Assembly: GCA_005773635.1 (NCBI GenBank)
Contig: SXHN01000043.1
Location: forward strand, 1-49,822
Direction of reading: 5' to 3'
Source of the DNA: Actinomycetota bacterium
GTDB taxonomy: Bacteria > Actinomycetota > Acidimicrobiia > IMCC26256 > PALSA-610
DNA: 49,822 nt
Positions 32,182-40,838 of this stretch are shown piece by piece. Each line of letters starts with the position of its first letter. Position 1 is the first letter of the stretch. A program made the position numbers and the translations under genes. The notes beneath the pieces were generated by a model that was given only the letters and a program-made list of their open reading frames with translations, had not been told where the DNA came from and did no database searches.

Positions 32182-33966
32182 ATGAGCACTTCACGACTTC
32201 GTCGGACGTTGGTCGGTGGCACAGCGGTGTTAGCGATGGCATCCGGGCTGGTTGGCTACCAAGCGACACCGGCGTCGGCAGCACCATTTTCGATGTCGCT
32301 GGTCGGGGGATCGTTCAGCCTCGGAGGTCAAGCAACTGCCTCGTTGGGGGGTTCCTCGACCGCCTGTCAAAACGGCACTGACGATGAGTTCGTGGCTCCA
32401 TTCGGAACGCCGGATGGTCTCGTTGATTACCCAGCGGATCCAGACTGCTCGAGCCCATTCGATAGTGATGAGGCAGTTGCCGGTTTACAACCTCCAGCGC
32501 CAATCCTATTTTCCGGAACCATCGATGGATCTTCGAACTTCGCGGTCTCGTCGGCGTTTACTCCCACGACGTTCGTGATATCGCAGGCCGCACCCATCGC
32601 AGGGCAATGTGACGACGACGTGTTGATTGCGAAGGCCACGACCGGCTTCAGTGACCTGGCAAATCACACCGGCAATCTCAATGCTGGGACGCTGACGCTG
32701 AATCTTCGAATGGACTTAACGCTCGACATTCAGTGCGACACCGATCTCGGCGCGGGTGTCAGCTATTCAGCGTACGACTTCGATGGCCCCGGCGGAATGA
32801 ATCCATGGGGTGGTGCAACCCCGGTTGCGTGTGCGCACGATGTTTCGTCGTTGAACACCTCGCTGAGCGGCGATTCGGCTTCGGCGAGCCTCACGAAAAC
32901 GCAAGCTCCCGGTGTGACGGTGCCGATGTCGGGTAAGGATCTCAAGCCAGCCAAAATGTTCGGTGATGTGTTCGATGCTGTGCCCATCGTAACTGCGGAT
33001 ACTCGATGCGGTTTCTTCGAAACATTTGTATTCGGTACGGGTGGCGTAGAAAACAGCGCAGTGCAGTTTGCCTTCATGGTTGGTGGCGAAACGTATACCG
33101 ACCTCGCTGGCATTGACGTCAACGTGGGCGACGTCACCGTGAATGAAGGTGACGGCGGCTACGGCGCACTTGGCTGTGGCGGTGGAATCAGGAACTGCAC
33201 GACGCGCGCGGACGTGGTGGTCACACTCAGCAGCCCTGCTCTTGTCGACTCGACGATCACCGTCATTGCCGACAACACAACTGGCGGCACCGCGAATGGC
33301 TCATTGAAAGGTACCGAGATTGTTACGCCGGCACCCGACTACAAACACACCACGGCACTCAAGCCCAAGGTGTTGAAAATCAAGGCGGGCAAGAGCACAG
33401 CGAAATTCGCGATCACGATTACCTCAGACCAGATCGATGAGGGAACCGAGACGGTGCACGTTGAAGTGATTGCGGTCTCGGCCGGGCTAGTCGAAAACGA
33501 CGGTGTCGGTATGGTCACGATTCTCGATGACGATGGTGGCGCTGAACCTGATGCCGGAATCAGCATCGGAGACGCGACGGTGTACGAGACCGGTGAGGCA
33601 GTTGCATGCGGCGGGGCACTGAAATGCAAAGGCACCGCGGTGCTTCCCATTGTGGCCTCAAGTGCGGTTGCCCTGGACACGCCGCTGTCGTACACAATCG
33701 TCAATGGCAATGATGTCATCGGGGTGTTTGATGCTGCCGAAGCTGTCAACGGTAAGACGTTGGGCGACGACTTCTTGCCCGTGACGATTGCCAAAGTCAA
33801 GACGATCAAGACAGGTAAGAACACCCTTGGGCTCGTCGTCACGATCTTCGGCGACAACACGCTCGAACCCGGCGCCTTTCACGCCGAGACACTCACGGTG
33901 TTTGTTACAGGGGCGGGTGTAACCGACGGTATCGGTACGATTCGAATAAACAACGACGACGTCTAG
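32182..33966 (+). CDS. Secreted protein with Calx-beta domain(s)
   Basis: About 594 residues, with a Sec signal peptide (RRTLVGGTAVLAMASGLVGY, cleavage near ATPASA-AP). A Gly/Ser-rich N-terminal segment is followed by a beta-rich domain containing paired cysteines (STACQNG, DPDCSS, GQCDDD, IQCDTD, VACAHD). Two Calx-beta-like units follow: about 310-450 (VTVNEGDGGYG ending VTILDDDG) and about 455-594 (ATVYETGEAVAC ending IRINNDDV). The terminal Asp-rich loops are typical calcium-binding positions. No sortase motif or membrane anchor is visible, so it is presumably released or surface-associated. The start ATG at 32182 has GGGAGGA upstream. Adhesion or a surface coat is possible but unproven. 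Confidence 0.85.
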   Translation: MSTSRLRRTLVGGTAVLAMASGLVGYQATPASAAPFSMSLVGGSFSLGGQATASLGGSSTACQNGTDDEFVAPFGTPDGLVDYPADPDCSSPFDSDEAVAGLQPPAPILFSGTIDGSSNFAVSSAFTPTTFVISQAAPIAGQCDDDVLIAKATTGFSDLANHTGNLNAGTLTLNLRMDLTLDIQCDTDLGAGVSYSAYDFDGPGGMNPWGGATPVACAHDVSSLNTSLSGDSASASLTKTQAPGVTVPMSGKDLKPAKMFGDVFDAVPIVTADTRCGFFETFVFGTGGVENSAVQFAFMVGGETYTDLAGIDVNVGDVTVNEGDGGYGALGCGGGIRNCTTRADVVVTLSSPALVDSTITVIADNTTGGTANGSLKGTEIVTPAPDYKHTTALKPKVLKIKAGKSTAKFAITITSDQIDEGTETVHVEVIAVSAGLVENDGVGMVTILDDDGGAEPDAGISIGDATVYETGEAVACGGALKCKGTAVLPIVASSAVALDTPLSYTIVNGNDVIGVFDAAEAVNGKTLGDDFLPVTIAKVKTIKTGKNTLGLVVTIFGDNTLEPGAFHAETLTVFVTGAGVTDGIGTIRINNDDV

Positions 33967-34019
33967 CTCGCGACTGGTGCGCTAGGCGACGCGACCGCTT
34001 TGAAGGCACTATTAAGCCC

Positions 34020-34046
34020 TCAACCTTGTTCGAATTTTGCCGATGC
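34020..34046 (+). promoter_or_regulatory. Sigma-28 (FliA/WhiG)-like promoter of the cheY-cheX-cheY operon
   Basis: TCAACCTT, 11 bases, GCCGATGC, which is also TCAA-N15-GCCGAT. The flagellar sigma consensus is TAAAGTTT-N11-GCCGATAA, so spacing is exact, with 5/8 and 6/8 matches. It lies 72 bases before the first cheY start. Similar elements appear before fliM, flhA and flbD. The rest of the 151-base gap holds only a short hairpin (GCTGG-TATCG-CCAGC). Confidence 0.55.
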
Positions 34047-34117
34047 ACATGAGAGCGGCTGGTATCGCCAGCTGTTGTTTGGCGTTCGTCGAATTACCGA
34101 AGTGCTGAGGGTACGGA

Positions 34118-34492
34118 ATGCGAGCGATTGTCGTCGATGACTCGAAGGCTATGCGGACGATCTTAAGGCGGTTACTCGAAGGCTGCGGATACGACCAGAT
34201 TGACGAAGCCGCAAATGGCGAAGAAGGTCTGAAGGTATTGCGTCAAGGTGGGCGCCCTGGTTTGATGCTCGTTGACTGGAACATGCCCGTTATGAATGGC
34301 CTTGAATTCATTACCGCTGTTCGTGAGGTTCCGATCTTCAACAGCACGGTGATCATGATGATCACTACGGAAACTGCGGTCGAACGGATCGAACAGGCGA
34401 TTGCTGCTGGCGCCGACGAATATCTCATGAAGCCATTCAGTCGCGAAGTACTCCTAGAGAAGCTCGAGATGCTGAAGTCATCGCACTCGTAA
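34118..34492 (+). CDS. cheY: CheY-like single-domain response regulator
   Basis: Stand-alone receiver domain of 124 residues. The acidic pocket is VVDDSKAMRT (Asp7, Asp8), the phospho-acceptor Asp53 in MLVDWNMPVMNG, the Thr switch in MMITTET and the Lys in YLMKPFSRE. The SK-AMR start and WNMP are typical of chemotaxis CheY rather than transcriptional receivers. It is first in a tight gene set with cheX and a second cheY, next to the flagellar cluster. Phospho-CheY would be expected to bind the flagellar switch, but the local FliM lacks the usual docking peptide. Confidence 0.9.
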   Translation: MRAIVVDDSKAMRTILRRLLEGCGYDQIDEAANGEEGLKVLRQGGRPGLMLVDWNMPVMNGLEFITAVREVPIFNSTVIMMITTETAVERIEQAIAAGADEYLMKPFSREVLLEKLEMLKSSHS

Positions 34493-34561
34493 TTGGTGCT
34501 TAAGGTTCGTTGATTACAGTCGATGCTGTTGCATGCGTTATTGCCTCAACGGGAAAAGCTG

Positions 34562-35011
34562 ATGCTGCTAGCTGCGATAGACCTTCACGAAGTCAATGAA
34601 AGCGTTTGGACTTCGATGCTGGGACTCGAACTTGTGGCATGCGAACCTGCCCCGGATTTGCCCGGCGAGACGTACCTATTTGGTTCGGTAACCATTTCCG
34701 GCGCTTGCGACGCGGCGGTCATGGTGCAGCTTCCCCTCGGCATGGCGCGGCATCTGGCCGCGACGATGTTCGGCCAAGATGAGGAATCGATTGGCGAGGA
34801 AGAAATTTTTGATGCGCTTGGTGAAATGGCCAACATGGTTGGTGGAAACGTCAAAGGCGCACTACCAGGTGACTCGAAGCTTTCGCTCCCCACCGTGGTC
34901 GAAGGCAGAAACTTTCGATGGGCGATTCCTGGCGCCGACCCGGTGACCGATCTCAGCTATCAGTGTCAAGCGTGGACCGTGCGAACAGTGATGTTCGAAC
35001 GTGTTGTTTAG
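34562..35011 (+). CDS. cheX: CheX-type chemotaxis phosphatase
   Basis: About 149 residues of the CheC/CheX/FliY fold. The key helix EEEIFDALGEMANMVGGNVK carries the E-x2-N catalytic pair (Glu then Asn) used to dephosphorylate CheY-P. The following GNVKGALPG loop and strands TVVEGRNFRW match CheX. The ATG at 34562 is preferred because it gives a normal CheX length and has GGGA upstream; the frame is open back to 34523. Its position between two cheY genes fits a signal-termination role. Confidence 0.8.
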   Translation: MLLAAIDLHEVNESVWTSMLGLELVACEPAPDLPGETYLFGSVTISGACDAAVMVQLPLGMARHLAATMFGQDEESIGEEEIFDALGEMANMVGGNVKGALPGDSKLSLPTVVEGRNFRWAIPGADPVTDLSYQCQAWTVRTVMFERVV

Positions 35012-35038
35012 GTCAAGGAAAGTTGAAGGAACGGGCTC

Positions 35039-35398
35039 ATGAAAATTCTTGTAGTTGACGACAGCAAAGCGATGCGCATGATTGTGCGGCGCCATCTCGA
35101 TCAAAGCGGCATCGGTGGTCTGGAGATCACTGAGGCGGCCAGCGGTCTGGAAGCACTGGCCGCAATTCGCGAGAGCGAACCTGATCTTGTGCTATCCGAT
35201 TGGAACATGCCGGAAATGAACGGTATTGAACTCCTCACTGCATTGCGCGCCGAAGGTTGTCAGGTCCGGTTCGGATTCGTTACTTCTGAAAGCCAAGCGC
35301 ACATCAAAGATATGGCACTTGACGCAGGCGCAATGTTTGTGATCGTCAAGCCGTTTACTGCCGAGGACTTTGGCGCGATGCTGCTTCGGGTCACGTGA
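35039..35398 (+). CDS. cheY: CheY-like response regulator, second copy
   Basis: Receiver domain of 119 residues with VVDDSKAMRM, Asp54 in VLSDWNMPEMNG, a Thr/Ser switch (FVTSES) and Lys in IVKPFTAEDF. It differs clearly from the first copy over the alpha-4/beta-5 face (SQAHIKDMALDAGAMFVIV), so the two may have different targets, one perhaps a phosphate sink. GAAGGA lies 10 bases upstream of the ATG. Confidence 0.9.
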   Translation: MKILVVDDSKAMRMIVRRHLDQSGIGGLEITEAASGLEALAAIRESEPDLVLSDWNMPEMNGIELLTALRAEGCQVRFGFVTSESQAHIKDMALDAGAMFVIVKPFTAEDFGAMLLRVT

Positions 35399-35410
35399 GC
35401 TGAGCTACTT

Positions 35411-35896
35411 ATGCCGTGCAACTACGCGTTTCCAAAACCAGATGCAGTGAAGCAGATACTCAGTGACCTTCTAGGTCGCGAAATATCGATTTCCAAAACC
35501 ACCGCGCCAGTACTCGAACGCGATACGCCTGCTGTCGTCAGCGACTATCTAGATGACGAGGGAGCGGCGGCGGCCGTGTGCATTACTGATTTGCGATTGT
35601 CGAACGCATTGGGAGCAGCCCTCACGATGGTTCCCGCGAGCGCTGTTGAAGCTGCGGTGCAGAAATGGCAGATCGAAGAAGCAAACCTTGAAAATCTCTC
35701 GGAGATTGTGAACGTGATGGCGCGCCTGTTTAATCACGATGATTGCACGCACGTGCGCTGGCGCAAAGCCTTGCCGATCCCGGGTGAGGTAACCGAGGAG
35801 ATCACGCAACTCATGGCGAAGCCGTCAGCTCGTCGCGACTATCTCGTGGAAGTGGAAGAGTACGGGGTAGGAACGTTGTCAATTCTCGTCGCGTGA
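35411..35896 (+). CDS. Hypothetical protein in the chemotaxis module, possibly CheC/CheX-like
   Basis: 161 residues, not confidently assigned. It begins MPCNYAFPKPDAVKQILSDL, followed by alternating strands and helices. One helix, ANLENLSEIVNVMARLFN, has an E-x2-N pattern (Glu-Ile-Val-Asn) like the catalytic helix of CheC/CheX, and the C-terminal VEVEEYGVGTLSILV could be the edge strand of that fold. It follows cheY2 by 12 bases and closes the operon. The likely role is a CheY-P phosphatase or adaptor, by context and weak pattern only. Confidence 0.7.
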   Translation: MPCNYAFPKPDAVKQILSDLLGREISISKTTAPVLERDTPAVVSDYLDDEGAAAAVCITDLRLSNALGAALTMVPASAVEAAVQKWQIEEANLENLSEIVNVMARLFNHDDCTHVRWRKALPIPGEVTEEITQLMAKPSARRDYLVEVEEYGVGTLSILVA

Positions 35897-35912
35897 CCGC
35901 GCGGCGATCGTT

Positions 35913-36245
35913 CTAGACAACCTCACTCGTTGATACGGTCTCCATGGCGCCGACGACTTCTTGGTTCATGGCCGTGTTCAGGACCCGCTGAGGCTCTCTT
36001 GGATCGGGCGCCGGCTCTGGGGCCTCGATTCCTGCCGCGTACCCGCCAATCAACGACGTAATGAAATAAGCACCAATCCACACGATCGAGATGGAAAGCA
36101 GTAGTCGAATGCCGGCTGCGATGATGTCGGTCTCTCCTCGCATTGCCGAGGCCAAAGAGGGCCACGACAGCGCGAGCCCACCGAGCAGGCTCAGGCCGTA
36201 GAGCAGCTGAGGATCGACTCGTTTCGGTTTGGGCGTGTCGCTCAC
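35913..36245 (-). CDS. Small membrane protein downstream of the flhF-like gene (110 aa)
   Basis: Unrecognised. There are two hydrophobic stretches, about residues 15-34 (LLYGLSLLGGLALSWPSLAS) and 43-73 (IAAGIRLLLSISIVWIGAYF and on), and a Pro/Glu-rich soluble tail. The start is GTG at 36245, overlapping the TGA of the flhF-like gene (GTGA), so it belongs to the flagellar operon as its last gene. A role in flagellar placement or basal-body assembly is inferred from position alone. Confidence 0.7.
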   Translation of the reverse strand: MSDTPKPKRVDPQLLYGLSLLGGLALSWPSLASAMRGETDIIAAGIRLLLSISIVWIGAYFITSLIGGYAAGIEAPEPAPDPREPQRVLNTAMNQEVVGAMETVSTSEVV

Positions 36246-37555
36246 GACACGACCATTCGGTCAAGCAAGATCTCGGCCCACCGATTCGGACTAGCTGGCT
36301 CGCCGTCTAGGCGCACAATCGGAACACCGACTTCCAGTAGTGACGCTGGGCTGACGGTTTCGTCGAGCCGTTCCACGGCCAGGACGTCGAAACCTCCAAG
36401 TCGCTGTGCCCAAGCACTGACATCCTCGGCCTTCCAGCCTGCGTTTGCGACGGCCCAGATTTGAGTCGGCTCAAGGTGATCGAGCATCGTGTTCGTCCAC
36501 TCGCTTGCTGCTGTGAGGGAAGCCACCGATACGGCAACGAATGAAACATGGTCACGGCGGCGCCAGCTACGTCGTCGTTCCTGGGCGCTCAGTTCATCGG
36601 TGATTTGAAGCCAAGTGGGTACACCGTTGCCCAGTTCGCGCTCAGTCGCGATTACAACCGTGTCGGGATCGATGCCTTGTTCCGCCGCGAGAATGCGAGC
36701 AAGTGCGACTGGGCGCGCGCCGAGACCGACGATCGCGACCGTGACCCCGCGGGCAGGCGGCAGTGATTCGGCGCTTGGCAGGCGGGTGAACGAATCGATA
36801 AGCGCGCCGCGCAATGAACTGGTATGCATGCCGCGCGGGACGTAGCGTGCGGGAACGCCGAGACGTGCGAGGGCAGTCTCGGGCCGTTCAATAAGTTCAT
36901 CGTGGTCGGCAAGGTTTGCAGGAGCGATGGATCGAGCCGGTTCGACGAGCTGAGGCTGCGCGGTGACGTCGGTGCGTGTGTGTGCATTGCCGGCCGCGTT
37001 CGCCCTGCGGTACAACATGGGTTCGACAGCACCAGCAGTTGACGCAGTGATCGGATGCACAATCTGGGTCTGGTCGGGTGATGCTTCTAGGCCGACATCT
37101 CGTGCAACCTCTGAGTTGGTGTTCGCGAGCCGCTCAAGGATTTCTGCGAATCGCTCGGTTTGCGTTGAGACCTCAGGAAGGTCGCCGTGAGTACGCTCCT
37201 CACGCCGGAGATCGATCGTGTGCTCGAGCTTCGAGTCGATAGTTGGTATTGCGTCGATCGCTTCGACTTCGTCGGCGAGATCGAGCACAGACGTAGCGGC
37301 ACCTACCCCACCAATGGTCGCCATGTTGCGGCGAGCGCGACCGAGGCGCGCTGCGGGTCGAAGTTCCGCTTCATGGGATTCGTGCAGCGATGGCTCTACG
37401 ATGACTTCGAAGAGTTCACGAGCGAAGAAGCCACCGACTCCACCTTTGCGTAGCTTGTTGGCGGCGATGATTCGCGCGTCAGCGCCTGCCTCAGCGCGTA
37501 CGCGTTCGAGCAAGCTTTCAAGATCGTTACCTTCAAACCGCAGCTGGTTGGACAA
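36242..37555 (-). CDS. flhF: FlhF-like protein with degenerate GTPase domain
   Basis: 437 residues. The N-terminus LRFEGNDLESLLERVRAEAG and GGVGGFFARELFEVIVE matches the FlhF B-domain, which precedes an SRP-type GTPase in true FlhF. A long low-complexity middle (about 60-240) follows. In the GTPase region the G1 loop is GLGARPVALARIL (277-289) with no GKT/GKS. The G4 TKLDE motif appears as ERLDET (395-400), so GTP binding is probably lost. It starts with TTG at 37555 inside flhA (23-base overlap); the exact start is uncertain. The place next to flhA is the normal flhF position. The symbol marks relationship, not proven function. Confidence 0.75.
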   Translation of the reverse strand: MSNQLRFEGNDLESLLERVRAEAGADARIIAANKLRKGGVGGFFARELFEVIVEPSLHESHEAELRPAARLGRARRNMATIGGVGAATSVLDLADEVEAIDAIPTIDSKLEHTIDLRREERTHGDLPEVSTQTERFAEILERLANTNSEVARDVGLEASPDQTQIVHPITASTAGAVEPMLYRRANAAGNAHTRTDVTAQPQLVEPARSIAPANLADHDELIERPETALARLGVPARYVPRGMHTSSLRGALIDSFTRLPSAESLPPARGVTVAIVGLGARPVALARILAAEQGIDPDTVVIATERELGNGVPTWLQITDELSAQERRRSWRRRDHVSFVAVSVASLTAASEWTNTMLDHLEPTQIWAVANAGWKAEDVSAWAQRLGGFDVLAVERLDETVSPASLLEVGVPIVRLDGEPASPNRWAEILLDRMVVS

Positions 37556-39596
37556 CGTTCACCACCCCAATCGGGTCGAGTTCGAGTTGGGTTCCCAACT
37601 CGGAATAGGACAGAACTGCGAGGCGAGGAGCAGCCGCTCGCAACAGCTTGCGCATCGCGGCTCGCAATTGCGCAGCGCATACAAAAACTGGTTCGATGCC
37701 GCGAGCTTCGGCGGCTTCAGCATCGCGTGCGACGGCCAGCGCGAGCTGTTCGGCGAACGCAGGGTCCATCGCAAGAAAGGTTCCGTGATCACCCGGCCGC
37801 AAGGTTTCCGCCAGCGCGTGCTCGATCCTCGGTTCCAGCGTAAGGATGGGCAAATGCCCGTCAACGGCGTACATCGACGAGATTGCGGGTCCGAGGCTCA
37901 AACGCACTGCTTCGCTAATTGTCTCGGTGTCTTTGGTGATCCGCGAACGCTCGGAAATCACCTCGAAAATCGGAACCAGGTCACGCACTGCAACGCCTTC
38001 TTCGAGGAGGGCTTGCAATACGCGCTGGATTTCTCCGTGAGTGACGCCCGCGGCATTGATCTCATCGACGACTACCGGATCCGACTGTTTCACGATGTCG
38101 ACGAGGGTTTTGACGTCTTGGCGCGACAGCAGCCTTGCTGCATTGCGGCGCACGACCTCGGCGAGGTGTGTCGTCACTACGGACGGTCGATCAACGACGG
38201 TGGCAGCCATGATTTCTGCTTGGTGGCGGAATTCTTCGGGTACCCAAATTGCAGGAAGCCCAAAGACGGGCTCTGTCGTCACCATGCCGGGCAAGCTGCC
38301 GTTGGTGTTTTCTTCACCTAATACCAGCAGGTGGCCAGCTGGTGCTTCGCCTCGAGCCACTTCAACGCCGTGCACCCGAATCGCGTAGGTATGCGCAGGG
38401 AGATCGAGGTTGTCTCGGGTACGCACGAGCGGGATCACAATGCCGAGCTCCATCGCGAGTTTCCGGCGCAGGCTGCGTACTCGGTCGAGGAGGTCACCTC
38501 CGCGGCTGGCATCGACAAGGTCGATGAGGTCGTAGGAGATTTCCAGTTCGAGTGGTTCGACGCGCATGTCGTTGACGATTTGCTCAGGGGTGTCCGTCGT
38601 CGGTGCTGCAGAGGCCTTGGATTGTGCGGCTTCGACAGCTTTCCGCTGCGTGATCTGGTCGTCGGTCGGCAACCGGCTCGCAAAAAACAAAAGCAACGAG
38701 CCAACGAGAAGGAATGGGGGCTTCGGAAGGCCAGGAACAATCGCGAGAATTGCGACTGAGCCGCCAGCGATCTGCATGGTGCGCCGGTGCGAGGTGAGTT
38801 GCTTGATGAGATCAGTTCCAAGGTCCGCTTCGGTTGCTGCCCGGGTGACGATCAGACCACTCGAGAGTGAGATCAGCAGGGCAGGAATTTGTGCAACAAG
38901 ACCGTCACCAACGGTCAGAAGGGAATAATGCTCGATTGCTTCGCCGAACGGCATGCCCTTTTGCACGACGCCAACGATGAATCCACCGACGAGGTTGATG
39001 ATCACGATCACGATCGCGGCGATCGCGTCACCCTTGACGAATTTGGACGCTCCGTCCATAGCCCCGTAAAAGTCGGCTTCGTCTGCGATTTCTTTGCGGC
39101 GAGACTTCGCTTCGTACTCGTCGATCGTTCCCGCATTGAGGTCGGCGTCGATTGCCATTTGTTTTCCGGGCATTGCATCCAGTGTGAATCGAGCCGCAAC
39201 TTCGGCGACGCGGCCAGCACCGTTTGTGATCACGATGAATTGGATCACGACCAAAATAAGGAAAATGACGAGCCCCACGACGACTGAGCCACCGACGACA
39301 AAATGGCCGAAGCTTTCGATCACTTTTCCGGCGTAGCCGTCGAGCAGCACGAGGCGTGTCACAGAGACGTTGAGCGCGAGCCGAAATAGCGTTGCGATCA
39401 GTAGGAACGACGGAAAGATTGAAAATTCGAGAACGCGTGTCGTGAACATGCTCGACAGCAGAGCAAGCACAGCCAGTGCGATATTCACGACGAGAAGTAG
39501 ATCGACCAAAACGGTCGGTAGCGGAACGACCATCATCGCGACAATGCCGACGATTGCCGCCGGAACTACGATTTGACCGATTCGACTGGAGCTCAC
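37533..39596 (-). CDS. flhA: Flagellar export gate protein FlhA
   Basis: Large component of the flagellar type III export gate, 687 residues, inner membrane. The N-terminal half has about eight membrane helices with the conserved FPSFLLIATLFRLALNVSVT. It also has the FHIPEP-family cytoplasmic loop FTLDAMPGKQMAIDADLNAG and YGAMDGASKFVKGDAIAAI. The C-terminal cytoplasmic domain includes LRRKLAMELGIVIPLVRTRD and PVFGLPAIWVPEEFR and ends in VVQPAAV. The start is GTG at 39596 with GAGG upstream. It is separated from flhB by 139 bases containing a promoter candidate. Confidence 0.97.
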   Translation of the reverse strand: MSSSRIGQIVVPAAIVGIVAMMVVPLPTVLVDLLLVVNIALAVLALLSSMFTTRVLEFSIFPSFLLIATLFRLALNVSVTRLVLLDGYAGKVIESFGHFVVGGSVVVGLVIFLILVVIQFIVITNGAGRVAEVAARFTLDAMPGKQMAIDADLNAGTIDEYEAKSRRKEIADEADFYGAMDGASKFVKGDAIAAIVIVIINLVGGFIVGVVQKGMPFGEAIEHYSLLTVGDGLVAQIPALLISLSSGLIVTRAATEADLGTDLIKQLTSHRRTMQIAGGSVAILAIVPGLPKPPFLLVGSLLLFFASRLPTDDQITQRKAVEAAQSKASAAPTTDTPEQIVNDMRVEPLELEISYDLIDLVDASRGGDLLDRVRSLRRKLAMELGIVIPLVRTRDNLDLPAHTYAIRVHGVEVARGEAPAGHLLVLGEENTNGSLPGMVTTEPVFGLPAIWVPEEFRHQAEIMAATVVDRPSVVTTHLAEVVRRNAARLLSRQDVKTLVDIVKQSDPVVVDEINAAGVTHGEIQRVLQALLEEGVAVRDLVPIFEVISERSRITKDTETISEAVRLSLGPAISSMYAVDGHLPILTLEPRIEHALAETLRPGDHGTFLAMDPAFAEQLALAVARDAEAAEARGIEPVFVCAAQLRAAMRKLLRAAAPRLAVLSYSELGTQLELDPIGVVNVVQPAAV

Positions 39597-39660
39597 GGAA
39601 CCTCATAGGTACCGGGCCTTCCGTGGCTACCGGACGCGCCCCATCCATCGGCGCATGGTC

Positions 39661-39687
39661 TGATCGGCCTAGAGACGGCAAATCTGA
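39661..39687 (-). promoter_or_regulatory. Sigma-28-like promoter candidate upstream of flhA
   Basis: Reverse strand: TCAG, 15 bases, GCCGATCA, ending about 65 bases before the flhA GTG, in the only long gap among the export genes. It follows the same pattern as the elements at cheY and fliM. The downstream matches are limited to GCCGAT, which is common in this GC-rich DNA. Confidence 0.4.
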
Positions 39688-39735
39688 GGAGTCGGAGATC
39701 GTTCGAACTGCCTTGGGAATCCTGGGAGCGGGCGC

Positions 39736-40830
39736 TCAGGCTTCCACGAGTTCGCGCCCGAACTCGTGATAGCCCTCGGCCCGGCCGAGTGCTCGCAATC
39801 CGAAGATGAACGCAAGGATGTGGGCAACCGCCTCGTACATCTCGATTGGTATGACGCCGCCCACTTCGCACACCTTGTACAGCGCGCGTGCGGTCGTTGG
39901 CTCATGCACGATCGGCACTCCCGCCTTTGTGGCTTCGAGCCGTATACGCAGCGCGAGATGATCGGCACCTTTCGCCAACACCTCAGGAGCACCCTTCACC
40001 GGGTCGTAGCGCAGTGCGACGGCATAGTGCGTTGGGTTGACAACTACCACGTCGGCGCTCGCCACCATGCGCATCATCTTGTTGCGCCCCATGGATTGTT
40101 GACGCGATCGGATTGCCTGGCGCACCTTCGGGTCGCCTTCTTGTTGTTTGTACTCATCGATGACCTCCTGTTTGGTCATCATGATCTGCTTGTTGATGCG
40201 GCGCCGAGCAACGGCGTAGTCGACTGCAGCTATGACGAGACCTACGCCGGCGACGTCACGCATCAGACTCAGTGCCGTCGACGCAGTGAGCATGACGATG
40301 TGGTCGAGGGATGCGCCAGTTCTCGACAACGATGTCATGAGATGCATGACAGTCGGGAATGCGATCGCAGCCAAGATGCCGACTTTGAACGTGGCTTTGG
40401 CGAGTTCCCACCATGCCTCCGGACTCACGAGCCGCTTCATGCCTTTGATCAAACTGAGGTGCTTGAAGTCGGGTTTGAGCTTTTTCCACGTGGGCTTGAG
40501 CCCAACTTGGCCGAGGCTGACCACGATAGATGTGAGTAGGAGGCCAAGCACTAGCGGCGCTGCGATCATCGCCCCGGCCATCGTTGCATTACCAGCGAAG
40601 CTCATTGCCTTTTCTTGTGATGGTTCTGAAATCACCGTCGCCATTTTGGTGAACATGTCCGGAAGCCGTTTGATGCCAGCGTTGATCGTGGCTTGCAACA
40701 ACACGGTGGTGACAAATACCCCAATCCAAGTGATCAGATCGGGCGTCTTGGCTACTTGTCCCTGTTCCCGTGCTTCTCTTTGCTTCTTTGCAGTGGGCTT
40801 CTCTGTGCGCTGCGACTTGTCACCAGCCAT
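39736..40830 (-). CDS. flhB: Flagellar export switch protein FlhB
   Basis: 364 residues, inner membrane. The start MAGDKSQRTEKPTAKKQREA and REQGQVAKTPDL is canonical, followed by four membrane helices. The cytoplasmic domain carries the autocleavage motif NPTHYAVAL (cleavage between Asn265 and Pro266), which switches export from hook to filament substrates together with FliK. The C-terminus IPIEMYEAVAHILAFIFGL is intact. It lies eight bases after fliR. Confidence 0.96.
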   Translation of the reverse strand: MAGDKSQRTEKPTAKKQREAREQGQVAKTPDLITWIGVFVTTVLLQATINAGIKRLPDMFTKMATVISEPSQEKAMSFAGNATMAGAMIAAPLVLGLLLTSIVVSLGQVGLKPTWKKLKPDFKHLSLIKGMKRLVSPEAWWELAKATFKVGILAAIAFPTVMHLMTSLSRTGASLDHIVMLTASTALSLMRDVAGVGLVIAAVDYAVARRRINKQIMMTKQEVIDEYKQQEGDPKVRQAIRSRQQSMGRNKMMRMVASADVVVVNPTHYAVALRYDPVKGAPEVLAKGADHLALRIRLEATKAGVPIVHEPTTARALYKVCEVGGVIPIEMYEAVAHILAFIFGLRALGRAEGYHEFGRELVEA

Positions 40831-40838
40831 GATTGCTC

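Noticed and set aside
37533-37555. flhF/flhA 23-base overlap as evidence of frameshift
   Set aside because: Both proteins are complete at their joined ends (FlhA C-terminus and FlhF B-domain start), so it is a normal overlapping arrangement with an uncertain TTG start.
37218-38321. Long forward-strand ORF (367 codons) opposite flhA/flhF
   Set aside because: Antisense shadow of two well-supported flagellar genes; the translation shows no recognisable motif and no ribosome binding site.
39766-40539. Forward ORF of 257 codons opposite flhB
   Set aside because: It mirrors the flhB coding frame; His/Arg-rich composition is typical of an antisense shadow.
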